This document shows positions 16,896 to 26,330 of a stretch of DNA of 64,000 bases, piece after piece (position 1 is the first letter of the stretch; each line of letters opens with the position of its first letter). This stretch comes from Bacillota bacterium (GTDB lineage Bacteria; Bacillota; Clostridia; Lachnospirales; Lachnospiraceae): assembly GCA_023436065.1 (NCBI GenBank), contig JAEZKU010000036.1:93720-157719 (forward strand). Reading direction: 5' to 3'. A model generated the notes under the pieces. The model was not told the origin of the DNA and ran no database searches. It saw nothing but the letters and a program-made list of their open reading frames with translations. The translations under genes and the position numbers were made by a program.

Positions 16896-18362
16896 CTATT
16901 CATCAATGTCAAAGCTTTCTGTACCCGGTAGCTCATAAACCACAACCGCCACTCCTCGTTTAATATGCTCAAATACCTTCTTAGCTGCCTTTGGAGGCAT
17001 GTTGATGCAGCCATGGGAACCACTGGTCATATAGATATCCTTACCGAATTCTTTCCGCCAGGAAGCATCATGCATACCGATGTTTCTGTTAAATGGCATC
17101 CAGTATTTGACCGGTGTCTCATAATCCTCTCCCACCAGAATCGCATCATTTTCCTTGTACTGGATCGGATAAGTCCCTACCGGGGTTGCAAAGTTCTTCG
17201 ATACATTGCCGGATACAAAATCAGATTCAATGATCAACTCACCGTCTTTGTAAAAGAACAAATGCTGAGCTGTCAGATTAATCTCTACATAGGTGTTTCC
17301 TATATCATCATCTCCATATTGCTGAGCCGTCTGAAAATACACCGGAGTCTTCTCTGTCTGTACCCCATTCTCTATCAGCTCAAGGAGTTCAGCCAGCTCC
17401 GATTTCCGATCAAGCCACCAGCCGTAATCTCCGCCTTCTACCTTGATTACCTTATCATATGAGGTCTGGAAGGTTCTGACCCTACCGAAGGTATTATAGG
17501 TTTTGCCTATATAGTCTACATATTCCTTTACTTTATCCTTATTCAGTGTCACATGGAAATTTTGATCGACGGAGAGCCATTCGTTAATCCTGCTTCCGTC
17601 AAGAATTTCCATGGTATCACCGAATTGATACGTAATCCTGGTTCCCGCAATCTTATTTAACTCGTCGAGGGCAGCCTTTAGCTCAGGAGCCGAGGCATTT
17701 CGCTGTGCAACCTCATAGCAGTCTTCCTCCTCGATGGAGAGCTCAGGTTCCATCGTAAGAATTGCCTGGCTGATTGCATCATAAAGCTTATCTTTTCTTA
17801 CCTTAGAACCGGCATTCTCCGGAAGAATCGTATATCCACCTTCTCCATATTCGGAAATGATTGCATCAGTAGGTGGTATATTATTCTCTTCCTTCAGATT
17901 ATTAAACAGATTAAAGTATGCCTGCAGCAGGGTGTCATCATAGGCCAGCATCGTACCGATCCTTAAGTCCTGGGTCCGAAACAGATATTTCGGCCACGAA
18001 TAGCCATTCTGCTGATTAAGAAGATCTACCAGATCACCTTCATACTCCGTATGTAAATCTATGCTATCGCCATAAATAGTATCTGTAATACTATTACGTC
18101 CGAGAACCCTTAACTGATACGATTTTACCTGCTGATCAATAGCAGCTTCTGCTTTTTCTATTGTCATATTGGAGGTATCTACTCCATTTATGAATGTATT
18201 GCGATAAAAATGATTCTGATAATGCCGGCTGATCATAAAATAAAGCGCAAATAAGGCCAGCAAAAGACCGGCCTCCGTTATTATCAAAATCCTTCTTTTC
18301 TTTTGCTTTTTTGTGCTTCGTCTCGTATTATTATGTTTTATACCCGCTTTTTCGTTAGACAT
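16896..18362 (-). CDS. YkuD-type L,D-transpeptidase with N-terminal membrane anchor
   Basis: A 488-residue single-pass membrane protein. The basic N-terminus (KKQKKRRILI) precedes a hydrophobic helix at about residues 26-45. The middle contains two repeat-like peptidoglycan-binding segments (the PG_binding_4 type, with FINGVDTSNMTIEKAEAAID). The catalytic YkuD domain covers the last 130 residues and has YMTSGSHGCINMP, where the histidine and cysteine form the active site. The enzyme makes 3-3 peptide cross-links in peptidoglycan outside the membrane. A lone gene divergent from desulfoferrodoxin. Confidence 0.93.
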   Translation of the reverse strand: MSNEKAGIKHNNTRRSTKKQKKRRILIITEAGLLLALFALYFMISRHYQNHFYRNTFINGVDTSNMTIEKAEAAIDQQVKSYQLRVLGRNSITDTIYGDSIDLHTEYEGDLVDLLNQQNGYSWPKYLFRTQDLRIGTMLAYDDTLLQAYFNLFNNLKEENNIPPTDAIISEYGEGGYTILPENAGSKVRKDKLYDAISQAILTMEPELSIEEEDCYEVAQRNASAPELKAALDELNKIAGTRITYQFGDTMEILDGSRINEWLSVDQNFHVTLNKDKVKEYVDYIGKTYNTFGRVRTFQTSYDKVIKVEGGDYGWWLDRKSELAELLELIENGVQTEKTPVYFQTAQQYGDDDIGNTYVEINLTAQHLFFYKDGELIIESDFVSGNVSKNFATPVGTYPIQYKENDAILVGEDYETPVKYWMPFNRNIGMHDASWRKEFGKDIYMTSGSHGCINMPPKAAKKVFEHIKRGVAVVVYELPGTESFDIDE

Positions 18363-18583
18363 AGCGCACCCCTTTGTGATACGACATATAAACTATATTG
18401 ATTATAATATAAGAATATGTTGAATTTTAGTCAAAATGATTACATATTCCTTAACTCTTATTACATATGTGTATACAGAATCAAGCTAAAAAACCATTTA
18501 ATTACCGGTGGAATAGAAAAAAGTAATTTTGAAGACACTATTCAGGTCCTCTATACAAGGTCGAATTTTTCTAAAGAAACAAC

Positions 18584-18611
18584 TTGCAATTATTTCAAAA
18601 AATGTTATAAT
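18584..18611 (+). promoter_or_regulatory. Promoter of the desulfoferrodoxin gene
   Basis: The -35 hexamer TTGCAA (18584-18589) is separated by 16 bp from a perfect -10 hexamer TATAAT (18606-18611). Transcription would start near 18618, inside the 7-1-7 repeat at 18616-18630. Confidence 0.7.
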
Positions 18612-18615
18612 CTAG

Positions 18616-18630
18616 TAATAATTATTATTA
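18616..18630. promoter_or_regulatory. PerR-type operator of the desulfoferrodoxin gene
   Basis: TAATAAT-T-ATTATTA is a perfect 7-1-7 inverted repeat. It differs from the PerR consensus TTATAATNATTATAA by one base in each half. It covers the expected transcription start. Peroxide-dependent derepression of desulfoferrodoxin by PerR is known in clostridia, so the match is functionally sensible. Confidence 0.6.
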
Positions 18631-18684
18631 TTAATCACGATATATCTATAGTATATCACATAATGAATATAAGGAGAGATGATT

Positions 18685-19059
18685 ATGGCAAATGTAGTAT
18701 TTTATCGCTGTGAAGTATGTGGAAATATGGTAGCTATGCTTAAGCATGGAGGCGGAACTCTAAGCTGCTGCGACCAGCCGATGAACGAGCTGGTAGCTAA
18801 CACCTCCGATGGTGCAAAGGAAAAGCATGTACCCGATCTCAAGTTTGAGGATGGAAGGATCAAGGTTACCATCGGCTCTGTTCTTCATCCTTCACTGCCG
18901 GAGCATCATATCGAGTGGATTGCCCTGGTATCCGGAGATAAGGTTCAGTTCTCCTTCTTAAAGCCCGGCATGGATCCGGTCGCTGACTTTGAAGAGGTTG
19001 AACATGGTGAAGTATATGAATACTGTAACCTGCATGGCCTCTGGAAGACAGAATTCTAA
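18685..19059 (+). CDS. dfx: Desulfoferrodoxin (superoxide reductase)
   Basis: A 124-residue non-heme iron protein that reduces superoxide to peroxide in anaerobes. The N-terminal desulforedoxin-like domain has the four cysteines of the FeS4 centre (CEVCG and SCCDQP). The C-terminal domain keeps the catalytic Fe site ligands: His in EKHVP, the His cluster in HPSLPEHHIEW, and Cys/His in EYCNLHGLW. A start two codons earlier is possible, but GGAG spacing favours this ATG. It is single and ends in a strong terminator. A PerR-type box overlaps its transcription start. Confidence 0.95.
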   Translation: MANVVFYRCEVCGNMVAMLKHGGGTLSCCDQPMNELVANTSDGAKEKHVPDLKFEDGRIKVTIGSVLHPSLPEHHIEWIALVSGDKVQFSFLKPGMDPVADFEEVEHGEVYEYCNLHGLWKTEF

Positions 19060-19076
19060 AGAAATATAAACCTTAA

Positions 19077-19118
19077 AAAAAGCTCCTCTTCCATGTGCTT
19101 ATGGCGGAGGAGCTTTTT
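19077..19118. terminator. Bidirectional terminator between dfx and the glycosyltransferase
   Basis: AAAAAGCTCCTC and GAGGAGCTTTTT pair perfectly. T-runs exist on both strands, and the genes on either side converge. Confidence 0.9.
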
Positions 19119-19129
19119 ACTAGTCCTTT

Positions 19130-21430
19130 CTATATTTTGAATACACGTTTTACTACTCTTTCTGAGGAACGACCTTCCTCCCAGGAGCAATATTTTTGGT
19201 AAAAGCGTGAGTACTTGTCCATATATTCTTGTTGTATTTTCTCGATATTTTTTATCGTTTTCAGAACATCCTCCGAGGTTAAAAGAATCGGGCCTGGCAA
19301 TTCCTCTTCAATATCGATATAAAAACCTCTAAGAACATCACGGTATTTTTCTAAATCATACATATAAAAGATCATAGGACGCCGCAGATTAGCATAATCA
19401 AAAAATACGGAAGAATAATCTGTAATCAGTATATCAGAGATCAGATATAGCTCAGCAATATCGTCATGTTTGCTTACATTTAATACAAAATCCCCTAAGC
19501 CTCTTACATCAAGATGATCTGCAATATAGTAATGGGTTCTTAATAATATGATATAATCCTCACCCAGTTCTTTCTTCAAAAGCTCCAGATCAAGTTGAAG
19601 TGTAAATTTGTATTTGCCCTTAGCATAAAATTCATCGTCCCGCCAGGTAGGTGCATACAGAATTATCTTTTTATTCAAAGGAAGTTTTAGTTTTCGTTTT
19701 ATCCTTTCAGTCAACTGTTCCTTCTCTTCGCTATGCAGAATGTCATTTCTGGGATATCCTGTCTCAAGCATTTCTTTTTCAAAAAGAAAGCATCTTCTAA
19801 ATATGTCGCCGGAGAACTGATTTGGTGCTATCATATAATCCCAGGCTCTGGATTGATTATATATCTGCTTTTTATACACTGCAGTTGCAGAGGTAATTTC
19901 TTCCTGATCAAAAGCCAGATGCTTCAGTGGAGTTCCATGCCATGTCTGCAGAAATACATTCCCTTTCCGTTTTATTACCCATTCAGGTTGCCTACCATTA
20001 AAAACATAGTATTTACAACGAGCAAGGTAATAGCAATATCTTATACTGAAGCGTTTTACCTTAATATGATGATATGGAATCTTTGTCCCCTTTTTATCAA
20101 TAACCCATATAAATTTATATTGACCAGGATAATGACTGGAGATATATTCATAAATATATTTCGGGTTATCAGAATAATACTTTCCGAAAAAGCTTTCGCA
20201 TAGTACCCAATTATCCTTAACTTCTTTTTTTACAAAAAGATATTTATAAAGGGTTTTTGCAAGTTCTCTCCTATTCCTAAATATTTTCTTAAACTTCTTC
20301 CATGCCAGATGAATTGCTACGACAGATATGGATTTTTTCATATTTCCTTGTCGTAACAGCTTATAAAGTTTTCGTCTATATCCATGATAGCGTTTTATTA
20401 TTTCCGGTTTCATCATTCTTGCCAGCATATGTAATTCCATGAACTGTCTGCTCAATTCTTCCGCATCTGAGTTACGATATAATCTTGGAGCAACGCTGGT
20501 CGAGTAATAATGTAGCATCTTTCTGTCCAATATGCTACGCAGCTCACAATCTACGTGTAAAAAATCAGAAACAGCCTTGTAAGCACAGATGTAATCCATA
20601 AAGTCCTTATTTGTATAACGCTGACTTAGTGAAGGAAAATTGATAGGATCATTATGGTTCCTTTTGATATATACTGCATTCTTTTGATAAGAAAATGTTT
20701 CGGCATACTGAAATATCTGAAACAAAAAAGGATAGTCAGAAAGATAAATCAGACTCTCATGAAAGAATAAATTATGATTATGAATGATCGACTTTTTTAT
20801 TAGGATATTCAATATTGAGACATTTCTTAATCCTTTTTTCTTGGATATCAAATGTTTACAGGCCAAATCCCGGCTCTCCTGCAGCATTTTATATGTTCCA
20901 TCCATACCCTCTTTCATGTTTTCATCATCTGTAAACTCTGATATTTCCGAGAAACTGTCAATCTTAATGTCCGAATTACTTTCTGTTGATGATATGATTT
21001 CATCGTTGTCCTCATCCGTGTCTTCTTCACTTTGCCCAATATTGAGCAAATAGGTGCTCCGCCCAAACCATGTCTTCTTCATCTTACCATATATAATATC
21101 TGCATCTTCGTGTTCTGCCGCTGAAACCAGAATTTCTAAAGTATTATACAGCAGGTAATCATCACTATCCAAAAAGTATAGGTACTCTCCTGTCGCTACG
21201 GAAATACCGAGATTCCTGGCTGCAGCAACTCCGGTCTTTTCCCCTAGCGAATAAACCCTGATATCCAGCTCCTCTTTATATAGTCTCAGAATTGGTTCAA
21301 GATTTTCTTCAATATGATCACAAATAAGGATGATCTCAATCTCCTGATATAATTGATCTTTTAGACTCTGTAAGGCATCCTTTAAAAATATCGTCCCTTT
21401 TTGAAATGGTATTATAACACTTATCTTCAT
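19130..21430 (-). CDS. Bifunctional GT2 glycosyltransferase / CDP-glycerol glycerophosphotransferase
   Basis: A 766-residue cytosolic or membrane-associated enzyme for a wall-linked polymer. Residues 1 to about 270 are a family 2 glycosyltransferase (ISVIIPFQKG, AARNLGISVATGEYLYFLDSDD). Residues from about 400 on are a TagF-type CDP-glycerol glycerophosphotransferase (TWHGTPLKHLAFD, LYAPTWRDDEFY, ITDYSSVFFDYA). An acidic, Ser-rich insert of some 45 residues interrupts the first domain near 135-180. A longer frame starts 16 codons upstream, but GAAGGAG precedes this ATG. It stands alone here, so the polymer (teichoic acid or capsule) is not defined. Confidence 0.88.
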   Translation of the reverse strand: MKISVIIPFQKGTIFLKDALQSLKDQLYQEIEIILICDHIEENLEPILRLYKEELDIRVYSLGEKTGVAAARNLGISVATGEYLYFLDSDDYLLYNTLEILVSAAEHEDADIIYGKMKKTWFGRSTYLLNIGQSEEDTDEDNDEIISSTESNSDIKIDSFSEISEFTDDENMKEGMDGTYKMLQESRDLACKHLISKKKGLRNVSILNILIKKSIIHNHNLFFHESLIYLSDYPFLFQIFQYAETFSYQKNAVYIKRNHNDPINFPSLSQRYTNKDFMDYICAYKAVSDFLHVDCELRSILDRKMLHYYSTSVAPRLYRNSDAEELSRQFMELHMLARMMKPEIIKRYHGYRRKLYKLLRQGNMKKSISVVAIHLAWKKFKKIFRNRRELAKTLYKYLFVKKEVKDNWVLCESFFGKYYSDNPKYIYEYISSHYPGQYKFIWVIDKKGTKIPYHHIKVKRFSIRYCYYLARCKYYVFNGRQPEWVIKRKGNVFLQTWHGTPLKHLAFDQEEITSATAVYKKQIYNQSRAWDYMIAPNQFSGDIFRRCFLFEKEMLETGYPRNDILHSEEKEQLTERIKRKLKLPLNKKIILYAPTWRDDEFYAKGKYKFTLQLDLELLKKELGEDYIILLRTHYYIADHLDVRGLGDFVLNVSKHDDIAELYLISDILITDYSSVFFDYANLRRPMIFYMYDLEKYRDVLRGFYIDIEEELPGPILLTSEDVLKTIKNIEKIQQEYMDKYSRFYQKYCSWEEGRSSERVVKRVFKI

Positions 21431-21539
21431 GGGTATTACTCCTTCTTTCAATAATACAATGAATGGTTCAATGTTCATAAACCAAGTTGATTATATCTAT
21501 GAAAGCTTGAAGTAAGCTTGAAGATTAGCGCTTTTGGAG

Positions 21540-22730
21540 CTATAAAACCACCTTAAAAACTGTCCAGTGATTCTTACAACTTACGGATATTCTTCCGTCG
21601 TGGCTCTCCACAATTGATTTTGCTATTGCGAGACCAAGGCCGTAATTACCTTTTTCTCTGTTTCTTGCATGATCTGATCGATAGAATCTCTCAAAAATAA
21701 GCTCCTGTTCCTGAATTGGGATTTCTTTTCCTGTATTGGCTACGATCAGTATCTTTTTATCATGATACAGTTTTAATGTAACAGTAATCGTACCATTCGG
21801 TTCCGTGTTATTGATGGCATTATCAATCAGTATGGCTGTCAATTGGCTGAGCTTAGTGTCGTCACCAATAACATAAAGCTCCTCCTGAATCTGTTCACTC
21901 AGCTGGATTTGCTTCTCATAGGCAATACTTTCAAAAGGCAGAACACTTCCGAGAACAATCTCACTGAAATTTACTTTCTTATGTAAGTTGATGTCCTCTC
22001 TGGAATCAATTGCTGCCAGTTGAAGGAGATCATTAATTAGCTTATTCATCATCTGGGTCTCGTTCTTGATATAACCCAACCATTTATTATCACCGATTTC
22101 CTTCTGTAATGCGTCTGCATTCGCTGATATTACAGCAACCGGTGTCTTCATCTCATGACTTGCATCTGAAATAAACTGCTTCTGCTTTGAAAATGCTGTT
22201 TGAAGCGGGAAAACCAACCATCTCGACAGCCAGATGGAAGCCACAAAAAATAATCCCAAACCAAGGATCCCGAAAATCAGGATCTCACTAAACAGCGTAT
22301 CAAGATAACTGTTTTGTATTTGATCATTGGAAAATGCCACAAAGGTTCCGGCAATTCTTTTATCAATATAGTAAGTAAAATACTCAAATGTTCCCCTATG
22401 CTTTTTCTCCTTAGCAAGGGAAGTTGCAAGCGTACCCAATTGCTCGTCCGTTAAGCCGGAACTATAGTTATTATGGATTCTCTGAACCGATCCATCTCTG
22501 TTAATGAGTACCAGAGAGTATTGGTAAGGGTTAAAATCGGTATCATATTCTTGCGGATTTGCTAGCAGATTAAATCCATTCTTCCTGCAAAGCCTTAACA
22601 GCATATATTCCGTATGCTCCATACTCTTCCAGGAACTTGCCAGATATATCGATGCCAGTATTCCGGTAAGCAGGACTGTAAGAATACTCATAATTACTAT
22701 TATTATCTTAGTACGAAATTTTTTAAACAT
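21540..22730 (-). CDS. Sensor histidine kinase
   Basis: A 396-residue membrane kinase. TM1 is at residues 9-31 and TM2 at about 148-170, enclosing an extracytoplasmic sensor of some 115 residues. The HisKA box is QFISDASHEMKTPVAVISAN, with the phospho-acceptor His. The ATPase domain has DNAINNTEPNG (N box), FERFYRSDHARNREKGNYGLGLAIAK (F and G boxes). It starts immediately after the stop codon of the response regulator, so the two are translated together. The cognate signal is unknown; the upstream CcdA-TlpA gene suggests an envelope redox link, but this is inference. Confidence 0.93.
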   Translation of the reverse strand: MFKKFRTKIIIVIMSILTVLLTGILASIYLASSWKSMEHTEYMLLRLCRKNGFNLLANPQEYDTDFNPYQYSLVLINRDGSVQRIHNNYSSGLTDEQLGTLATSLAKEKKHRGTFEYFTYYIDKRIAGTFVAFSNDQIQNSYLDTLFSEILIFGILGLGLFFVASIWLSRWLVFPLQTAFSKQKQFISDASHEMKTPVAVISANADALQKEIGDNKWLGYIKNETQMMNKLINDLLQLAAIDSREDINLHKKVNFSEIVLGSVLPFESIAYEKQIQLSEQIQEELYVIGDDTKLSQLTAILIDNAINNTEPNGTITVTLKLYHDKKILIVANTGKEIPIQEQELIFERFYRSDHARNREKGNYGLGLAIAKSIVESHDGRISVSCKNHWTVFKVVL

Positions 22731-23408
22731 CTAATTATCCTCCAATCTGTAACCGACTCCCCGTACTGCTTTAATTTTCGTACAAGATCCGATGAAGGAG
22801 ATTTTCTTACGGGTAAATGATATATAAACCTCTACATTATTATACTCAGCGTTATTTTCATAACCCCAGATTTTAAGATTGAGCTGTTCTTTTGTTAATA
22901 GTTGACCCTGATGAAGCATAAGACTTTCTAAAATTTGCAGCTCTTTCTGTGATATTTCAACAGTTTTTCCGGTTGTTACACACCTAATGATACATTTAGT
23001 CGGATATAATTCCAGATCATTGAACATTTTAATATCCTCAAGTATTTCACCCTGTCTCCGACATAAAGCTCTCAAGCGAGCAAGCAATTCTTCTGAGCGA
23101 AACGGTTTCGTCAAATAATCGTCAGCTCCGGTATCAAGACCTGTTACCATATCAGATGTAGTACTTTTTGCAGTTAAAATCATGACCGGTGTGGATATCT
23201 TCTCTTTTCGAAGCATTTCCAATAATTCAAGGCCATTGAGCCTGGGTAGCATCACATCCAATATGATTGCATCATAGATAGCGGATAAGGCAGAATAATA
23301 GCCTGTTTCACCATCGTAACATATATCAACGAAATAGTTCTCCTGCTTTAGGATAACACCCAACGAATCAGCCAGCCTCTGTTCATCCTCGATCAACAAT
23401 ATACGCAA
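22731..23408 (-). CDS. OmpR/PhoB-family response regulator
   Basis: A 225-residue two-domain regulator. The receiver domain shows IEDEQRLADSLG, the phospho-acceptor Asp in AIILDVMLPRLNG and the conserved lysine in DDYLTKPFRSEELL. The C-terminal winged helix has QKELQILESLMLHQGQLLTKEQL and ends in KIKAVRGVGYRLEDN. It lies between the CcdA-TlpA gene (70 bp upstream) and the kinase (no gap), so the three likely form an operon. Targets are unknown. Confidence 0.95.
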   Translation of the reverse strand: MRILLIEDEQRLADSLGVILKQENYFVDICYDGETGYYSALSAIYDAIILDVMLPRLNGLELLEMLRKEKISTPVMILTAKSTTSDMVTGLDTGADDYLTKPFRSEELLARLRALCRRQGEILEDIKMFNDLELYPTKCIIRCVTTGKTVEISQKELQILESLMLHQGQLLTKEQLNLKIWGYENNAEYNNVEVYISFTRKKISFIGSCTKIKAVRGVGYRLEDN

Positions 23409-23477
23409 AACATCACCTACTCATACAATTTTTTCTTTATGATAAAGGTCTATTTTGTCAAATTTATGGTAGGTATC

Positions 23478-24785
23478 TTATTTCGACTGAAGTGTCTGAT
23501 TGATGACATTCACCATGATGTCCTTTGTCATCATTCCCGGAACATAACCGAATATATTCCCCTCTTTATCTATCATAAAGGTTGTGGGAAAGGCGGATAT
23601 ATTATACTGCGCTAAAATATCTCCTGTCTCATCGAATACCGTGGGGAAGGTATATCCGTTATCCTCTATAAAGCTTTTGATTTCTTCTATGCTAACATCC
23701 GAATTCTTGGGATAGTCCGCGCTTGACGGATTGGTGATCCCGAGAAAGATAACTTCATCCTGGTTAGTATTGTATTCCTGGTACAGTTCCTCGATGTCAG
23801 GCATTTCCTTCTGACAGGGAGGGCACCAGGTCGCCCAGAAATTGAGGAATACAACCTTTCCTTTATAATCAGACAACGTATGCTCATTACCGTACTGATC
23901 AGTTAATGTAAAGTCAAAAGCTGGAATCGTCTTTTTATCCTCGCCATCCGTATCCTCCTTTGCGACTGTATCGCCGGAGGAAGTATTGTCCGCCTCATTA
24001 TCTGAATTCTCCGTTACCGCCTCTTCCTTCCCGGCTGTAACTCGGTTACTCTGGCTAAACGAGTTTAGATATCCTGACAGACTGTTCATCCAGCCTGTGA
24101 AAATCATAATACCTATGATGATCAGGAGGATACCTCCTGCTTTGATCGTATACTTCAGCAGCTTCTGTTTGGCCTTGAGGAAATTCAGAACCTGCGTCGT
24201 AAACAGACCAAGCAGAAGAAACGGAATTAGGAATCCGATCGCATATACCAATACCAACAGATTTCCGGTCAGCATTGTTGCTGCTCCGGAAGCCATAATC
24301 AATACGGAGGACAACATCGGTCCAATGCAGGGTGTCCATGCAAAGCTGAAGGTAAAGCCCATGAGAAGTGCTACGAATTTATTCATCCTGCGCCCTGTCA
24401 GATCAAAATGAAGCTTTCTCTCTTTCTGCAAAAAGGAAAAGTCAAGTATCCCAAGTTGGAATAAGCCAAGCAGGATGATTATGACTCCGCCGATTCTGGT
24501 AAAAAGTAATCTATTATCGCTGAAAAAGCCGCCTAGTGCTGTAAAAGTCATCCCCAATATGAAAAATGCAAAGGAGATACCCAGAGTAAAGAAGACAGTG
24601 TTCAGGAATATTTTCCTTCTGTCATAGACAATCGAACCATCCTCCAATTCCTTTTTCCCATTCCCCGCCAGATAACTCATATATACCGGTATGAGCGGTA
24701 TGACACAGGGAGAAAAAAAAGATAGTACCCCTTCCAAAAAGACAAGGATAAAGCTTACACTATTTGACGCAACCAATCCTTCCAT
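23478..24785 (-). CDS. CcdA-like membrane protein fused to a TlpA-type thioredoxin
   Basis: A 435-residue fusion. The N-terminal 235 residues form a six-helix CcdA/DsbD-beta domain with the first catalytic cysteine in FFSPCVIPLIPVY and the second in FAWTPCIGPMLSS. A polar acidic linker follows, then an extracytoplasmic thioredoxin fold with WATWCPPCQKEMP and a cis-Pro segment ISAFPTTFMID. It should carry electrons from cytosolic thioredoxin across the membrane to reduce exported disulfides or support cytochrome c or thiol repair. The start is moved eight codons in because GGAGG lies upstream of this ATG. It precedes a two-component system. Confidence 0.92.
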   Translation of the reverse strand: MEGLVASNSVSFILVFLEGVLSFFSPCVIPLIPVYMSYLAGNGKKELEDGSIVYDRRKIFLNTVFFTLGISFAFFILGMTFTALGGFFSDNRLLFTRIGGVIIILLGLFQLGILDFSFLQKERKLHFDLTGRRMNKFVALLMGFTFSFAWTPCIGPMLSSVLIMASGAATMLTGNLLVLVYAIGFLIPFLLLGLFTTQVLNFLKAKQKLLKYTIKAGGILLIIIGIMIFTGWMNSLSGYLNSFSQSNRVTAGKEEAVTENSDNEADNTSSGDTVAKEDTDGEDKKTIPAFDFTLTDQYGNEHTLSDYKGKVVFLNFWATWCPPCQKEMPDIEELYQEYNTNQDEVIFLGITNPSSADYPKNSDVSIEEIKSFIEDNGYTFPTVFDETGDILAQYNISAFPTTFMIDKEGNIFGYVPGMMTKDIMVNVINQTLQSK

Positions 24786-24865
24786 CCTTTTACCTCCGTC
24801 TAAATTCATTCCGGTGTTCCGTGGTAGTCACACGATATTCTCTTCTCATGATTTCAATGTTATTT

Positions 24866-24957
24866 TGTGACCTCTATTCACATTATAGCTATCATATATA
24901 TCAATTCTGTGACAAGATCACATATATATACTTATTTATATCGGTTGATTTAATCAA
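24866..24957. promoter_or_regulatory. Three inverted repeats in the ccdA/aminotransferase divergent region
   Basis: TGTGA-N7-TCACA lies at 24866-24882, TGTGA-N5-TCACA at 24908-24922, and TTGAT-N3-ATCAA at 24945-24957. The half-sites resemble CRP/FNR-family operators, but the spacers differ from the usual 6 and 4. The third overlaps the -35 box of the aminotransferase promoter. Binding by a CRP/FNR-type protein is inferred. Confidence 0.45.
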
Positions 24958-24973
24958 TAATCCATATTATAAT
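24945..24973 (+). promoter_or_regulatory. Promoter of the aminotransferase gene
   Basis: TTGATT (24945-24950) and a perfect TATAAT (24968-24973) are 17 bp apart. A GTGGAGGAG ribosome binding site follows before the ATG at 25011. Confidence 0.75.
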
Positions 24974-25010
24974 ACATAATAATTTATAAAGGTGGAGGAG
25001 ATCGTGCATT

Positions 25011-26291
25011 ATGACCTATCAGGAATATGATAAGAAGACTTTACTTACTCTGAAAGAGGAGCTTGAGACTATCTATAAGAAATATCAGGGCTTTGGGCTT
25101 AACCTCAATATGACACGCGGCAAGCCCTCTGTTTCACAGCTGGATTTATCCATGGAAATGCTGGACACCATAAACAGCACCTCAGATCTCTTCTCTGCCT
25201 ACGGTGATGACTGTAGGAACTATGGGGAATTGGGAGGCATTCGTGAATCAAAGCATCTTATGGCTGAATTGATCAATGTCGATCCAAAATATATATTGGT
25301 ACATGGTTCTTCCAGCCTGAATATCATGTATGATTTTATTTCCCATTCTTATACTCACGGAGTAAATGGTGCAACTCCCTGGTGCAAGCTGGACAAAGTA
25401 AAATTCCTATGCCCTGTCCCCGGCTATGACAGGCACTTTGCGATCACTGAGCTATTCGGTATCGAGATGATTAATATTCCGCTTTTAGAGGACGGACCGG
25501 ATATGGATCTGGTCGAGAAGCTGGTAAGGGAAGATGAAGCCGTGAAGGGTATCTGGTGCGTCCCGCAATACAGCAATCCCAGCGGTATCGTGTATTCAGA
25601 CAAGACTGTCCGCCGATTTGCACGCCTTACGCCTGCTGCGAAGGATTTTCGTATCTATTGGGATAATTCTTACTGCGTGCATCATCTGTACTTTGATCAG
25701 GTCAGCTACATCCCTGATATCTTAGTGGAGTGCGAAATGGCAGGGAATCCGGATATGGTATATGAATTTCTCTCCACCTCAAAGATTAGCTATGCTGGTG
25801 CCGGACTGGCTGCTGTTGCTACCTCGGAGAATAATCAGAAGGATGTAAGGAAGTATATGACCATCCAGACGATTTGTCACGATAAGGTCAACCAACTTCG
25901 TCATGCGCGTTATTTTAAAGACAGAGCTACGATCCTGGAGCATATGAAAAAGCATGCTGATTTGCTGCGTCCGAAGTTCGAGGCAGTACATCGCATCTTG
26001 GAAAGAGAACTTTCGGGATCAGGAATCGGATCTTGGACCAATCCCAGGGGTGGATACTTTATATCCTTTCAAGCGATGGAGGGCTGTGCCAAAGCGATCG
26101 TCGCAAAATGCAAGGAAGCCGGGGTCGTGCTGACAGAAGCAGGTGCAACATATCCTTACGGTAAGGATCCAAAGGACAGTAATATCAGAATTGCTCCTTC
26201 TTATCCCAATCTGGAGGAGATTATCACTGCAACCGAGGTTTTTGCATTGTGCGTTAAGCTTGTTACGGTAGAAAAACTATTATCCTTGTAA
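25011..26291 (+). CDS. Subgroup Ic aspartate-type aminotransferase
   Basis: A 426-residue PLP enzyme of the fold-type I class. The sequence (LNMTRGKPSVSQLDLS, YGELGGIRESKHLMAELINV, VPQYSNPSGIVYS and YWDNSYCVHHLY) is that of the group Ic aspartate aminotransferases typified by corynebacterial AspT. The PLP lysine is in LSTSKISYAGAGLAAV. It should transfer amino groups between aspartate/glutamate and 2-oxo acids in the cytosol. It has its own good promoter and a terminator. Family membership is clear; exact substrate is inferred. Confidence 0.88.
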   Translation: MTYQEYDKKTLLTLKEELETIYKKYQGFGLNLNMTRGKPSVSQLDLSMEMLDTINSTSDLFSAYGDDCRNYGELGGIRESKHLMAELINVDPKYILVHGSSSLNIMYDFISHSYTHGVNGATPWCKLDKVKFLCPVPGYDRHFAITELFGIEMINIPLLEDGPDMDLVEKLVREDEAVKGIWCVPQYSNPSGIVYSDKTVRRFARLTPAAKDFRIYWDNSYCVHHLYFDQVSYIPDILVECEMAGNPDMVYEFLSTSKISYAGAGLAAVATSENNQKDVRKYMTIQTICHDKVNQLRHARYFKDRATILEHMKKHADLLRPKFEAVHRILERELSGSGIGSWTNPRGGYFISFQAMEGCAKAIVAKCKEAGVVLTEAGATYPYGKDPKDSNIRIAPSYPNLEEIITATEVFALCVKLVTVEKLLSL

Positions 26292-26330
26292 TAAAGTGAT
26301 CTAAGTTAAATAGTAATTGAAATGAAAAAG

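Larger units (their letters stand above)
18363..18678. other. 316-bp divergent promoter region
   Basis: This region separates the L,D-transpeptidase and desulfoferrodoxin genes. The right half carries a clear promoter and a PerR-type box for desulfoferrodoxin, listed separately. The left half must contain the transpeptidase promoter but shows no strong hexamers. No coding sequence with a ribosome binding site was seen. Confidence 0.5.

Noticed and set aside
24866..24922. Definite CRP sites
   Set aside because: The spacers are 7 and 5 bp rather than 6, and no CRP gene is in the window, so they are listed only as candidates.
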